This document shows positions 10,139 to 20,525 of a stretch of DNA of 37,814 nt, one piece after another. Under the pieces are notes generated by a model. It was not told the DNA's origin. It ran no database searches and was given only the letters and a program-made list of their open reading frames with translations. Both the position numbers and the translations under genes were made by a program. The stretch is taken from positions 1 through 37,814 of the forward strand of contig JADHYX010000209.1 in NCBI GenBank assembly GCA_027604685.1, given 5' to 3'. The stretch's first letter is position 1. The number at the start of each line of letters is the position of its first letter. Source of the stretch: Lobulomyces angularis (lineage: Eukaryota; Chytridiomycota; Chytridiomycetes; Lobulomycetales; Lobulomycetaceae).

Positions 10139-10434
10139 CAAAAAAAAATTGCATTATTAAAAAAAGCTTTTTCATCTTTGTATTCTTTATTTTATTTTTT
10201 ATTTTTTTTTTTCTTACATTGTTTAGAATTTTTTTTTAAATTGTGTTTTTTCTTATTTACTTTTTTATTTTTATTAATAATATTCTCATGGTTTTAAATA
10301 AACACTGTTAATCTTTTTATTTTTAAATTCTAATTATTTTGAACACAGAAAATTTAAATTCATTAACATTCCATTAGTGTTATTATATCTTTAAAAATAA
10401 AGTCACAAATCATACTAAAGCAATATCAAAAAGT

Positions 10435-12597
10435 TTAATTTTCGCCAATAAATTCCTCAATCATGATCTTAACAACTTCTCCTTGATCTTTCGGTGCAAG
10501 ATGACCAGCCCCTGAAATATATTAATTGTGACAAGTAACATAATAATAAAACGTACCATTAATTACCCACCAATTTAAGTTTTTGTATTTTCTTGACCAC
10601 GACCTATTTCTTATCTTCCGTTCAGCTTTCGAAAATTCTTTAGACCCACTTCCAGAAAATTTAATTACACAATTTTAAATTAAAAAAAATGAAAACCTCC
10701 ATCTTATTCCTTCTTCAATCCATTTTGTAGAACTCAATACACCATCTCTGTAATCAAAATTACCTTGGTAAAGCAAAATTTTTATTTTCGCATCATCTAA
10801 CAAAGTTGGAAATTTGTGTACCTCGCTCTTCATTATGTCTTCAGCTAAAGTTGCTGCAACTAATGGATCCTTAAAAAATTTAACTTCTTTTGGAACATTA
10901 ATTGCTCGTTTAAATTGCTAATTTCAAATATAAAAAAATTAATTCTACGAAAATTAAAACAAACCTCATTAGAAAGTAAATTATCCATTAAGCTCCAATC
11001 GTTTCCCCCGTATGACCGTATATCATAGAAATTGATATCATTTGTTACATTTTTAAAATAAGAAAACAGTTCCATTCTACTAGCAGATCCTTTTAAATAA
11101 TCTTTGCAATCTATCCAATAGACTGTTTGCTGCGCCAATCTATCTAGTTCTTTTGCTTGACTTGTAGACACCAATCCTAGTGCATATGCTAAAGGTGAAT
11201 GTGACAAAATTTGGCTAATACAACAAATTAAATAACAAAAAAAAAAAATATAAGTGGAAACCTTCTCGGATCAGTCAAACCGTTTCCAATTATTATTCCA
11301 CCTAGATTTATTTTATCATTCACTTCCTTATTTTTCTCATCTATGTAATTCGCTAAAGAAGGCTATTTTTTTCCCTAAAAAAAATCTAGTCTTTTGTGTA
11401 AATTTCTTACCACATATTTTCCAGCTGCAAAAAAGAGCAATAGTTAATTTTTTATTAAATAAAAAAACAAGATACCATACGACTCTCCTACAATTGTAAA
11501 AAAAATTTTTACTAAATTTTAAATTTTTATTCTAAAACCTGCAATGTAAAGCACATTTTTTTTTACTTCAGGGAAAATTTGGTAAAATTTTTCTAAAAAT
11601 AAGTATATATCACGCGAAACAGCTTCTTGATTTTGGCAGAATCTTAAATAATATTATAAACCAACTATGTTCAGATATATACCCATTGTTATATAACGGA
11701 AGAGTTTTCGCTCCTCCATCAAAAACAGCGTCCATGTCATCTACACTTTCCAAGAACAATGTACCTTGACAATTTTTGAAGTCTTTCGTTTTCCAATTTA
11801 AATTCTTAAAAATGTTTTTAATATCTGGACTTCCAATAGAGGTTCCATTGACGTAGACATCGTTTTTAAATTTTACAGTTTCTGTTCTTTCTACGTTTTT
11901 TACAAAAGAATATCCAGTGCCAACAGGATTATCAATGAACAGTAAAGAAAAATTTTCATTCCAGGAATACATAGATTTTCTTAATCCATTAGCGGTTAAC
12001 GTTATGGGGCCCAGTTCATGAAAAAGCCCTAAATTTTATTGTTTTGCATTATTATAAACTTAAAGAAAAAAAAAATACCAATCATCGAACTGCTTCCTGG
12101 ACCACCTTGTAACCAAATTATAAGAGGAGATGATTCATTTTTATTAGGAAAATACCAAAAAAATCTGATTATAAATTACATGTTATACTTATTCTTTTTA
12201 TTAATATGAAACTCACGCTTCTGCCGTAGCATTTACATCTTTTTCATTAAATCCATCAGGAAAGCTTCTAATTTTTAAAAATCCTGAATAGCTTTCCTCC
12301 AAAGGCACTGTTTTAATAAAAAAATAGAAGATTTAAAAGTTGTCAATGCAAAAAGAAAATAAGATGAAAATTTAAAATATTTAAAAAAGAATTAAAAAAA
12401 TTTTGTTTTATGTAATCACCGTTTTCAGTTTTATCAAAGAAAGTAGAAAGAATGCTGTTATTCACGAGGTAGTTTTTTGAATTCTAAAATATAGATAAAA
12501 AAAAAAAAAAGCATTTATGAATTGTTACAGGAGTTTTGGCAAAGATTAATGAAGAAGATGATAAAAAACAGACGAGTAGAAGCAGTATCAGTTTCAT
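10435..12597 (-). CDS. Serine carboxypeptidase (S10 family, CPVL-like), secreted or vacuolar
   Basis: Thirteen exons close in frame to 508 residues. Exon 1 (12597-12529) gives a signal peptide, [20 protein letters not shown]. Then come [38 protein letters not shown] (oxyanion-hole region, with Ser where many family members have Cys), [32 protein letters not shown] (nucleophile Ser), [36 protein letters not shown] (catalytic Asp) and [12 protein letters not shown] (catalytic His). All three triad residues are present, so it should be active in removing C-terminal residues in an acidic compartment. WLQGGPG and the overall spacing resemble vitellogenic-like carboxypeptidase more than yeast CPY. 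The GESY and AGKYV segments lie on separate micro-exons (11487-11476, 12 nt; 11424-11411, 14 nt). It is convergent with NOP58, with about 300 bp between them. Confidence 0.93.
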
Positions 12598-13231
12598 GGT
12601 ATTTTCTGAATGAGGTTTTGACTGGGGTTTGAAGGAAGTATCTTTTTGTGAGTTAATTTGTTATACATCATGGATTTTTTTTCTAAGGAACAATCTATGA
12701 GTTTTTCATGATTTAATTTGCATAAAAATAAGATATTTTTCGAATAATCTTTCTTTTTAATTAAGATAGAACTTTTCAGACAATCTATTAAAAAAATAAA
12801 ATATTTTTTTTGTCAATTGAGCTTATATCTATCTATCTATAGGCAATATTAATTTCCTTAAGCGAGAGGTTGGAAGGAAAATCAAATGTTTCTTTCAACA
12901 TTGTTCAAAAGTAAAAGATTAATGTAGGAAAGAAGCATGTATGTATAGAGTAAGTGATCCCTATAGTACCACTTTTATGATTTTTTGTCATTTTTTTCAT
13001 ATTGGTAGGCGCCTCGCTGGGCTGGAGCAATATTAAGATTTATTAAAGTAATTTTAAGTGCTCTGTTTTCCACTTACTTTGTGACGATTTTTGGGGCTTT
13101 AATTATAAAAATTTTAAATTGCCAAAAAGTGTAAATTAAGTTCATTAAAATTTAAAAAATGCCAAACATATATAAATCCTCAATTCACCAGCAATTTCTT
13201 CTTTTTTTATTATTTTTTAAATTTTTTAACT
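12598..13231. other. Divergent promoter interval
   Basis: The interval separates the start of the carboxypeptidase (-) from the secreted Asn/Gly-rich gene (+). It contains a short ATCT microsatellite at about 12828-12841 and the inverted pair AGTAAGTG (about 12950) and CACTTACT (about 13071), some 120 bp apart, with a GC-richer patch GGCGCCTCGCTGGGCTGG near 13008 between them. No coding sequence or known RNA gene is evident. Confidence 0.55.
13169..13176 (+). promoter_or_regulatory. TATA box of the Asn/Gly-rich secreted protein gene
   Basis: TATATAAA lies 56 bp upstream of the ATG at 13232 and is followed by a less T-rich stretch (CCTCAATTCACCAGC) that could hold the transcription start. The position is typical for a strong, short-leader gene. 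Confidence 0.5.
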
Positions 13232-14500
13232 ATGAAGTTACAAATTCTATCTGCACTATTACTTTCTTCCTCCTTCACCTATGCAATGCCAATTGCTACT
13301 TATGAATTGCAACAAAATTCAAATAGCCTTAAGAGAAATCTCGTTGACTTAGAATCTAGAAGATTTGGTAGAAGAAGAGGAAGGGCTGCCAGAGCCAAAG
13401 CCAGAGCCGCTGCTGCAAAAGCTGCTGCAGAGGTAGTCACTTCATTATTTCAATATTAAATACTCTCTTTTTTCCTAGAATCAAAATGATAATGAAGAAA
13501 ATAATAATAATGGAGCGGAAAATAACAATGAAGGTGAAAATAATAACAAAGAAGGTCAAAACAATAATGACAACAATGGAAATAATAACGGTCAACAAAA
13601 TAACGAAAACAATGGAAATAATAATGGTCAACAAAATAACGAAAACAACGGAAATGAAAATGGCCAAGGCAACAATGGAAACAACAATGGTCAAGATGCT
13701 CAAAAAAACAATGGACAGAATAATAATGGACAGAATAATAATGGAAAGAATAATAACGGTCAAGATAACAACGGAAATGAAAATGGCCAAGGTAACAATG
13801 GAAATAACAATGCACAGAATAATAACGGACAAAATAATAATGGACAAAATAATAACAACGGACAAAATACTAACAATGCAGAAAACATTTTTGGTAGTGG
13901 GATAGATCCCAACGACAAGGAAGCATTAGATGCTGCCGCAGAAGCCTCAGATCAAGCAGCAAAAGGTAACTTAACAATTTTTCAATAACATTATTAAAAA
14001 AAACCCTTATTACAGAAAGAGCTGCTGAAGAGTTGGCCAATAAAAACACTGAGCAACTAGAAGCTGATATTGAAGAACTTACTACCAAAATTCAAGAAGA
14101 TGAGCAACTGGTTGCCGAAGCACAACAAATTAATGAAGAAACTAATGGACAAAATGCTGGTGGTTTGGCTGATCTTGAAAAACTATTAGCCGCAGATCAA
14201 GAACAGTTAATAAGAACTCAGGCTACATTAGATGGTGAAGACCCTGACCAAGCAGTAGCAGACGCTGCAGCAGAAAATGGTGATGAAAATGCAGATGAAA
14301 ATGGAGAACAGAACGGAGATGAGAATGCTGACGAGAATAATAACGGAGATGAAGAGAACGGTAATGGTGATGAAGAGAATGGTAATGGAGAGAACGGTAA
14401 TGGTAATGGAGAGAACGGTAATGGTGATGAAGAGAATGGTAATGGTGATGAAGAAAATGGTAATGGTGATAAAGAAAATGGAAACGGCGATGAAGAGTAG
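13232..14500 (+). CDS. Secreted low-complexity Asn/Gly-rich protein with coiled-coil middle
   Basis: Three exons (13232-13432, 13479-13965, 14016-14500) give 390 residues. A signal peptide (MKLQILSALLLSSSFTYA) is followed by a short pro-like part, then a very basic Arg/Ala stretch, RFGRRRGRAARAKARAAAA. Exon 2 is almost wholly Asn/Gly/Gln/Glu in short units such as NGQ, NNN and NGQQNNENNGNN, about 110 residues long. Exon 3 has a heptad-like acidic coiled coil (ELANKNTEQLEADIEELTTK) and ends in NG-D/E repeats (GNGDEENGNGDEEN). The DNA repeats are codon-level (AAT/AAC, GGT/GGA mixed), so selection acts on the protein. No family is recognised. A secreted matrix, wall or cyst-coat protein is a reasonable guess, and the KR-rich site could be cut by a furin/kexin-type protease. 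Expected to be disordered outside the coiled coil. Confidence 0.8.
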
Positions 14501-14821
14501 ACAACGATGCACAGGATGAATAATTTATAGTTTTTGGTAAAGATAAGCTGGACTCTTCTTTTATTTATAAAAATATTTAAACCTAAAATATGTATATAAA
14601 ATTTTATTTTAAAAAAAAATTTATTTGTAATAAAGTTTTTTATTTATTAACATGGTTTGCCAATTTAACAATTACTTATAAATTTTAATTTTAAATTATT
14701 GCAAAATAAAAGACTCAATACTTAATTGTTAAAAACTCTTCGTATTAATGTAACAAACTATATAAGTTTATTTAAATTTGTCTAATACACAACTCCAAAT
14801 AAGTTAAATATAATATCAAAA
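14501..14821. other. Convergent 3' intergenic stretch
   Basis: AT-rich DNA lies between two gene ends. It includes AATAAAG near 14629, which could be the polyadenylation signal of the upstream + strand gene. Nothing else is seen. Confidence 0.5.
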
Positions 14822-17800
14822 TTAAGGTAGCAATGAATTTATATCTTCATTCCAATCTTCTTCAAATTCTGTTTGTTTTTTCTGTTGTAACAAATTTAAG
14901 TAAAAATCTCAAAATTATCTTATTTTACCTGAAGGTTAGCTTTAGGGTGGGAAATATTTGTGTCTGTATACAAAAAAATTGGTTAAATTGCATTACCATT
15001 CATTCTAAATACGATACCTATTTTTTCTACTTCGTATTTCACAAATCCAGGAGTTCCACTTTTTACCTCTGTCTGGATATCATTTTCAGTCGCTGTAAGT
15101 TCCTTATTTTTCTCAGCTTTTGCTAATTTATTGATATAATCATGAACATCTTTCATTCCTAGGTCCGTACATATTCGAACTAAGAATCTAAGGCCTTAAA
15201 AAAAAAAAAAGGGGGGTATTTCAGTTGCAGTGATAAAAAAAAATTGGAACACACATTCAACGTTATCTGGAAACTTTTCATGAATTTTCTTATAATTTTC
15301 AAATGCCTTTTGATAGTTTCCATTTCTACGAAAACAGCTGGCAATCATTAATTGCCATTTGGATTCTGATGGTTGTATCAACGCAGCTCTTTCAAAAAAT
15401 TGAACAGCTTGGTCATATATCTCACAATCAACATAGTATGCTCCTAACCAGGCAATAACATTTAAATTCGAGGGAAAGTATCTATATGACTACAAAAAAA
15501 CAAAATAGAATATAATTTAATTATAATTAATAATAAAAAACTACTAGTATTTTTCTTACTTCTGAATATGATTGAAATGCCTGCGTTACATCATTTTCCT
15601 TTACATACATGTCTCCCATTTTGGCCAAAACTTCTGGGTCTGTTGGAACAACTGATATCAGTATATTAAACCATTCCATTGCTTGAGAAATATTTCCCAT
15701 TTTATCATTACTTAATAATATTAAGTTTGAGTAATAATCAATATTTAGTTTACATGTCCGCAATTTGAAAAATCACTTCAGCGCTATTTCTTAGTATCGA
15801 ATGCAGTTTCTCAAACCATTGTATTGCTTCACTATAAAGATTGGTCTCCTTATAAACCAACCCTTCATAATATTATTAATTTTTTATTTATAATTAAAAG
15901 TACCTAAATTAAACATAGACTCTACACAGAGTGCATCTACGTTCACTGCTTCATGGTAGCACTCTTTGGCTTTCTCATGATTTCCTTTATAATAATAGCA
16001 ATTACCCATATTTGTTAATGCTTTCGCATTGTATCTATCGTTGGCAATGGCAACTTCTGCATATCTTTCTGCATTTTTGTAATCTGATTCCAGGATATAT
16101 AAAAAACTTAAATTTGTTGCAGCTAAAAGAGAAAAAAAAAAAAAAACAAAAACAAAATAAAATAATATAAACCTGTTCCGATCATTTTTTGATCCTTTTT
16201 CTCAAAAGATTTTAAAGTATCAATAGCCTTGGTAAATTCTTTGGATTTTAAAAATTGTACAGCCTTCGCTATTTCTAATTCAAAGGCAATTTCACTATGT
16301 GGACTATTTTTTATTGTTTCTACTACCCAATCATAACCTGAACCACTAACTGAACCTTGTTGATTCGAACTCGAGTTAATATTTTGTTGCTCTATATTCG
16401 GAGCTACTAACTTTGCTCCAAAAATTATAAATCTTTCGGACTCCTTTCGTCTATTTTTTATTTGTTCAAAATTATTATTACCATATTTAAGAATTATATT
16501 CATTATATTGCATTTACCTTTCCCTAGTGATTTCTCTCAAGGAATCTTCATTAAAAACTTCATGGTCTTCTATCATTTCTTCCTTGCCAATTCTAAGATC
16601 ATTGACATTGGAAGAAACTGGGTTATTACTTGTTAATCCAACTTCATCAAATTGCTCAATTAAAATTGGTTTTATGGAAACTAACTTTTGAAATCCCTTC
16701 TTCATTCTTTCTTTATCACCAAGTGCAAAATAACATAATAGTAAATTAAATGCTAAAAAAATATAATTAGTTTTTGTGTTGAAATAAATAAAAAATAAAA
16801 TTTTTAAATAAACGTTTTATTATTTTTTTACATATAGATAAAAAAAATATATATTTAAATTACCAGCGCGATAATCGGAATTTGCTTCGGCGATACTTTC
16901 AAAAGCTGTAATTGCATCTTGATATTGTCCAAGTTTAACGAATGAAATTCCAATATTTCTAGTTATTTTTAGTCTAAAAGATTTTTTTTTTGGTGATTTT
17001 AATTTATTTAATATTAAAAAAAATTACCTAATATCTTTGTTAGTATTTGGAATTTGATCTAACGCCATTCGGTACATTTTAATTGCTTGAGAATATTTAT
17101 GTTGCTCGAAGTAGATGTTACCTAAAAATTTTTGAATTAAGGTAAATCTAGCAACAACAAGGAAAACAAAAAAAAGGTACCCATATTAACTCTCAGCCGG
17201 CCAGATTGATTAAAAAGTTTATTTTTTGCAATAACAGAGTAAGAATTTAATGCTTCTTGATACATCTTACAATTGTGATAGCAGCTTGCCAAATTTAACA
17301 ATACACAATAGGTTAAATCCAAATTTGGTGTTGCCAAGGAATTTGTATTAGAGTTATTATTTGGATCGTTTAAATTTAATCCTTGAGATAATTGTTCTCT
17401 TTGTTTTGTTAGTTGACGCTCCCTTTTTCCTGTAAAAAATAAAAAAACATTAAAATAATCAATATCACAAAGTTTAGAGAAAAAGAAAATAAAATATAAA
17501 CAAAAAAAAAAAGAAAAAGCATATCAAATTTGATTGTACCTGCTTCTTTTGCCTTTTCTAAAGCAAGCTGAAGATTTCCTTCAGCTGAAGCCAACGCTGA
17601 TTCCTCTATCAATTGTGAAACTTTTTTTTCAGTTTGTTTGATTTGTTCTTCAGGATTTTCATTTCTTCTCGCTGAATCTGGTCCATTTCTAGCTAAAAAA
17701 GAAACGGAAATTGATTAACAAGGAAAAAAAACAGGTTTAAAAATGTATCCTGAAAATGTTCATACCACCTTGATTAAACGGATCAAAAGAACCTCCAGAA

Positions 17801-17991
17801 GCTGTATTAGGCTGAGGTCTACCTCTACTACTATATCCAGCAGCCCTGATGGATGTCATTGGTCTTGCCATTGGTGCATTTTGATTTAAATTAATTGCTG
17901 TTTTATTTCCAGTCATTGGTGAAAACAGTTGCTGTTGAAAATTCGGTTTTTTGGTCGATTTGGCTTTATCAAAAGAATACAAATCTGCCAT
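14822..17991 (-). CDS. IFT88: Intraflagellar transport protein IFT88, complete
   Basis: Fourteen exons from the ATG at 17991 to the TAA at 14822 close to 783 residues. The N-terminus carries RPMTSIRAAGYSSRG, then ESALASAEGNLQLALEKAKEA. A long TPR array follows with strong IFT88 signatures: LLNLASCYHNCKMYQEALNSY, GRLRVNMGNIYFEQHKYSQA, AIKMYRMALDQIPNTNKDIR, RNIGISFVKLGQYQDAI, FEKLHSILRNSAEVIFQIA, LISVVPTDPEVLAKMGDMY, WLGAYYVDCEIYDQAVQFF, SKWQLMIASCFRRNGNYQKAF and NVECLRFLVRICTDLGMK. It ends in an acidic tail (EEDWNEDINSLLP). IFT88 is an IFT-B core subunit needed to build cilia, so it implies a flagellated stage. Exon 12 (15194-14997) reads through a GTAAAA that looks like a donor; splicing there would put a stop in frame. 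The 10-N gap lies just upstream of the start. Confidence 0.96.
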
Positions 17992-18017
17992 TTTTCACTT
18001 TCTATTGAATAAAAAAA

Positions 18018-18027
18018 NNNNNNNNNN
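18018..18027. other. Assembly gap (10 N)
   Basis: Ten N follow an A run and precede a T run. The break is in noncoding DNA between the IFT88 start and the end of the Cys-motif gene. The true gap size is unknown. Confidence 0.99.
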
Positions 18028-18251
18028 ATTTTTTTTTTTTTTTTTTTTTAGAACTCCGAAAAATTATTTTTAATACAGAAAGAAGTTAATCATTGTTGAT
18101 ATTATAAAAGATTTGAGTTTATGGACAATAAGAGAATGATCTGGGTAAAGAAAATTATTATTTTAAGAATACTTTTAAAAATCAAATTTAAAATAAAAAA
18201 AAAAAAGGAACAATAGAATTAAAAAACAAAAATTGGTATAAAATAATGCAA

Positions 18252-19849
18252 TTAATAAGAACATCCTATGCCGTAACAACCCTCATTTGCAGTTGAATGG
18301 TCTTCAGTGTTAACTTCAGTATAGTAGTTTGAGCCAGTTCCTTCAGTCGGCACTGTGTATTCATCAGGAACGTAGTACCCACTTACTGCACCATACTGTG
18401 ATTGATATTCAGCCTAAAAAATTTTCAATGTTTATAAAAATTTATTAAAAAATTTTTAATTTTTTACGTTTTGATCGTGATTATGTTGGTGATCATGATT
18501 ATGCTGGTGATTGTTATTATATTCTTGATTGGCTTCATATTCTTCATTTTCATTATAGGTTTGATTATTTTCATATTCACTGTAAGCTGTCTCATTTGCT
18601 TGACTTTCACTTCCGCTTACTGCAACCACTTCGGTTTCAGCTTCGTATTCCGTCTCTTCACTTTCACTTTCTTCTTCTTCCTCGATTTCCTCTTCTTCAA
18701 AACTTTCAGAACTTTCACTACTACTACTGCTAACTTGCACAATTTCACTCATTTCACTTCCACTTTCGTTTATTATTCTTGTTGGAATAGTGCCAACAGT
18801 TTCGGTCACCGTTGAAATGTCACTAACTGTTTTTGTTACTTCAACATAAAGAGTGGAAATAAACGTTTCTTGACTGCCACTTGCTGCAGCAACCTGTACA
18901 AAAGCGAAATTTGTAACAGTTTTTTGCTCTTTAGATATTACTGTTGGTACAACAACAGTAGTAGTTTCAGCCTTATTTGGATTTTCAACACATGGAGCAC
19001 ACGGTGCTAATCTAATTAGGCCGGGAAGGCATTTTACGGTATTGCAGGCAATGGGTGTAATATCAGGTCTTTCAGTTTTGGTAACGGTAAAAAAAACAGT
19101 ATTTTCAACACTATGTAATTCTGCAGAAGCAGTGGAAGTAAAAACTGTCGTCACGTCCTTCTGCTGAACTACTGTCTTTGTAAAGGTATTAAATTCATTG
19201 ATGGTGCTATACACTATGCTTAACACTGTACCGGCTTCTGCAGTAGATATAACAGGTGTTTCAATACATGGCGCGCACTCAGCAACTCTGATGAAACCTG
19301 GTAAGCATTTTCTTCTGTCACAGGCAATCGGTGAGATGGTAGGTGCGGAAGTGGTAGTTGTAGTTATTGTTATCGTTGGGCCTGTTATTGTGGATGTTAT
19401 GATTATTTGTTGCTCGGAGACGGATGGTGTTGGTGGTTGAATGCATGGTCCACATTCAACTAATTTTTAATAATTTAATTAATCTACTATACATTTATAC
19501 CTAATCTTAAAAATCCTGGTAGGCATTCTTCACGTTTTCCTATGCAAACATCACTGCTAGATGTTGTTTCAAAAGAAAGGATGCTAGTGGTTACAGTTGT
19601 GGATGTAGTAGTTATAGTTGAAAATTCAGTAAATGGAGTAGGAGTTAAACTGCAAATATTTTCAGTTTCAGTTTCAGTTTTCGTACAGGTAACTGTTTCT
19701 GTTACATACTTTAATTTTCTTGGTGCTAAAATCAGTATTTTTAAAATAATGAAAAAATAAAAAAAAAAAAAAGCTCTAGACTTACATCCAGATACCAAAA
19801 TATCAAAGGTGAATGATAAGATTAGAATTGTATTTTTAAGTAATTTCAT
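18252..19849 (-). CDS. Secreted Thr/Ser-rich surface protein with three CLPG Cys motifs
   Basis: Four exons (19849-19786, 19725-19501, 19459-18468, 18413-18252) encode 480 residues. A signal peptide (MKLLKNTILILSFTFDILVSG) is followed by Thr/Ser/Val-rich segments of the kind that are O-glycosylated in fungal wall proteins (EFSTITTTSTTVTTSILSF). Three Cys modules are spaced through these: C-x5-ECLPGFLRLVECGPCIQ, CDRRKCLPGFIRVAECAPCIE and CNTVKCLPGLIRLAPCAPCVE. Each has four Cys, suggesting two disulphides. An acidic Ser/Glu stretch (about 40 residues, SESFEEEEIEEEEESESEE) follows, then an Asn/Tyr/His-rich part with HNHDHQHNHD, which could bind metal, and a tail ending GCYGIGCSY. There is no clear GPI signal or membrane helix. 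I do not recognise the module. A wall or zoospore-cyst adhesin-like role is inference. Confidence 0.82.
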
Positions 19850-19916
19850 AGTAGATCTAATTTTTTTTTGTTAGTAGACAGCAATTTTTTTTTTTGTGGT
19901 AGTAAAATTTTACATG

Positions 19917-19923
19917 TTATATA
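19917..19923 (-). promoter_or_regulatory. Candidate TATA box of the Cys-motif gene
   Basis: The minus strand reads TATATAA 68 bp upstream of the ATG at 19849, a normal spacing for a TATA-driven gene. It resembles the TATATAAA in front of the other small secreted-protein gene at 13169. Confidence 0.45.
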
Positions 19924-20258
19924 CATTAATGATAACAAATTTTCAACCCGTTCTTTCAATGCGAGAGGGTGTAAATCGACTTTTGAGGGCCATCGGAGTT
20001 TAGAATTTGGTGATTGTTAAAAAAAAAATAAAAAAAAAAGAAAAAACAGGGAAGATTTTTTAAGTTAAAATTGCTTTGTTTTCAATCTCAAAGTTCCATG
20101 TCAAGCTTAAAAACTTCAGATTTTTTTTTGTTTCCAATACCCCTGGTTTTTATGTATATCACAACTTAATCAAGAACAAAGTTCTTTTGTTCAAAAAAAA
20201 AAAAAAAAAAAAAACTCTGCTCAGAAAAAATTTTTCATCAATGTTTTAAGTAAAATGC

Positions 20259-20412
20259 AGAAGATTCGATTCGCGCTATAAACATCTAACGCATAGCTAA
20301 ATTTAATTAAATAAAAGCAACCTTCGTTAAAGAAGAAATAAGAGGAATTAAGAATCATTTCCTACTACAAAAAAAAAAAAAAAAAAAAAAGTAGTTTGGA
20401 AGAAAATCGAAG
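20259..20412 (+). promoter_or_regulatory. Heat-shock-element-like sites upstream of the J-protein gene
   Basis: At 20259-20268 two inverted pentamers abut (aGAAg aTTCg). At 20398-20412 two direct GAA pentamers are separated by one pentamer (gGAAg aaaat cGAAg), a gapped HSE arrangement. Class B J-protein genes are commonly controlled by heat shock factor. Short matches like these arise often by chance, so this is tentative. Confidence 0.3.
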
Positions 20413-20525
20413 GATCTGGTAAGAATTGTATCACTTATAAGGAACAGAAAATTTTATATTTTAAACGTTCATACATTACAATATTTTCATAAATCTTATC
20501 CTAAAAAAAATTAAAAAGAAAAATA

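Larger units (their letters stand above)
19850..20525. other. Divergent promoter interval between Cys-motif gene and J-protein gene
   Basis: The left part serves the minus-strand surface protein, with TATATAA at 19917-19923 (minus) about 68 bp from its ATG. The right part precedes the J-protein and holds heat-shock-element-like sequence (separate entry). There are long A runs at about 20195 and 20370; the latter is flanked by CTACTAC and GTAGT. No coding sequence is seen. Confidence 0.55.

Noticed and set aside
13437..14512. Long open frames on the minus strand and in other + frames across the Asn/Gly-rich gene, some looking like multi-helix membrane proteins
   Set aside because: They come from the codon-periodic AAT/GGT/GAA repeats of the real + strand gene. 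They have no start context, no splice signals and only Ile/Val/Ser or His/Tyr runs.
18471..18815. Hydrophobic open frame on the + strand opposite the Cys-motif gene
   Set aside because: It is the antisense of the Glu/Ser/Asn/His-rich tail, which reads as Phe/Ile/Val.
20240..20300. GATTCGATTC, tRNA T-loop-like
   Set aside because: No acceptor stem, D-arm or anticodon arm could be folded on either strand, and no tRNA was found elsewhere in the window.
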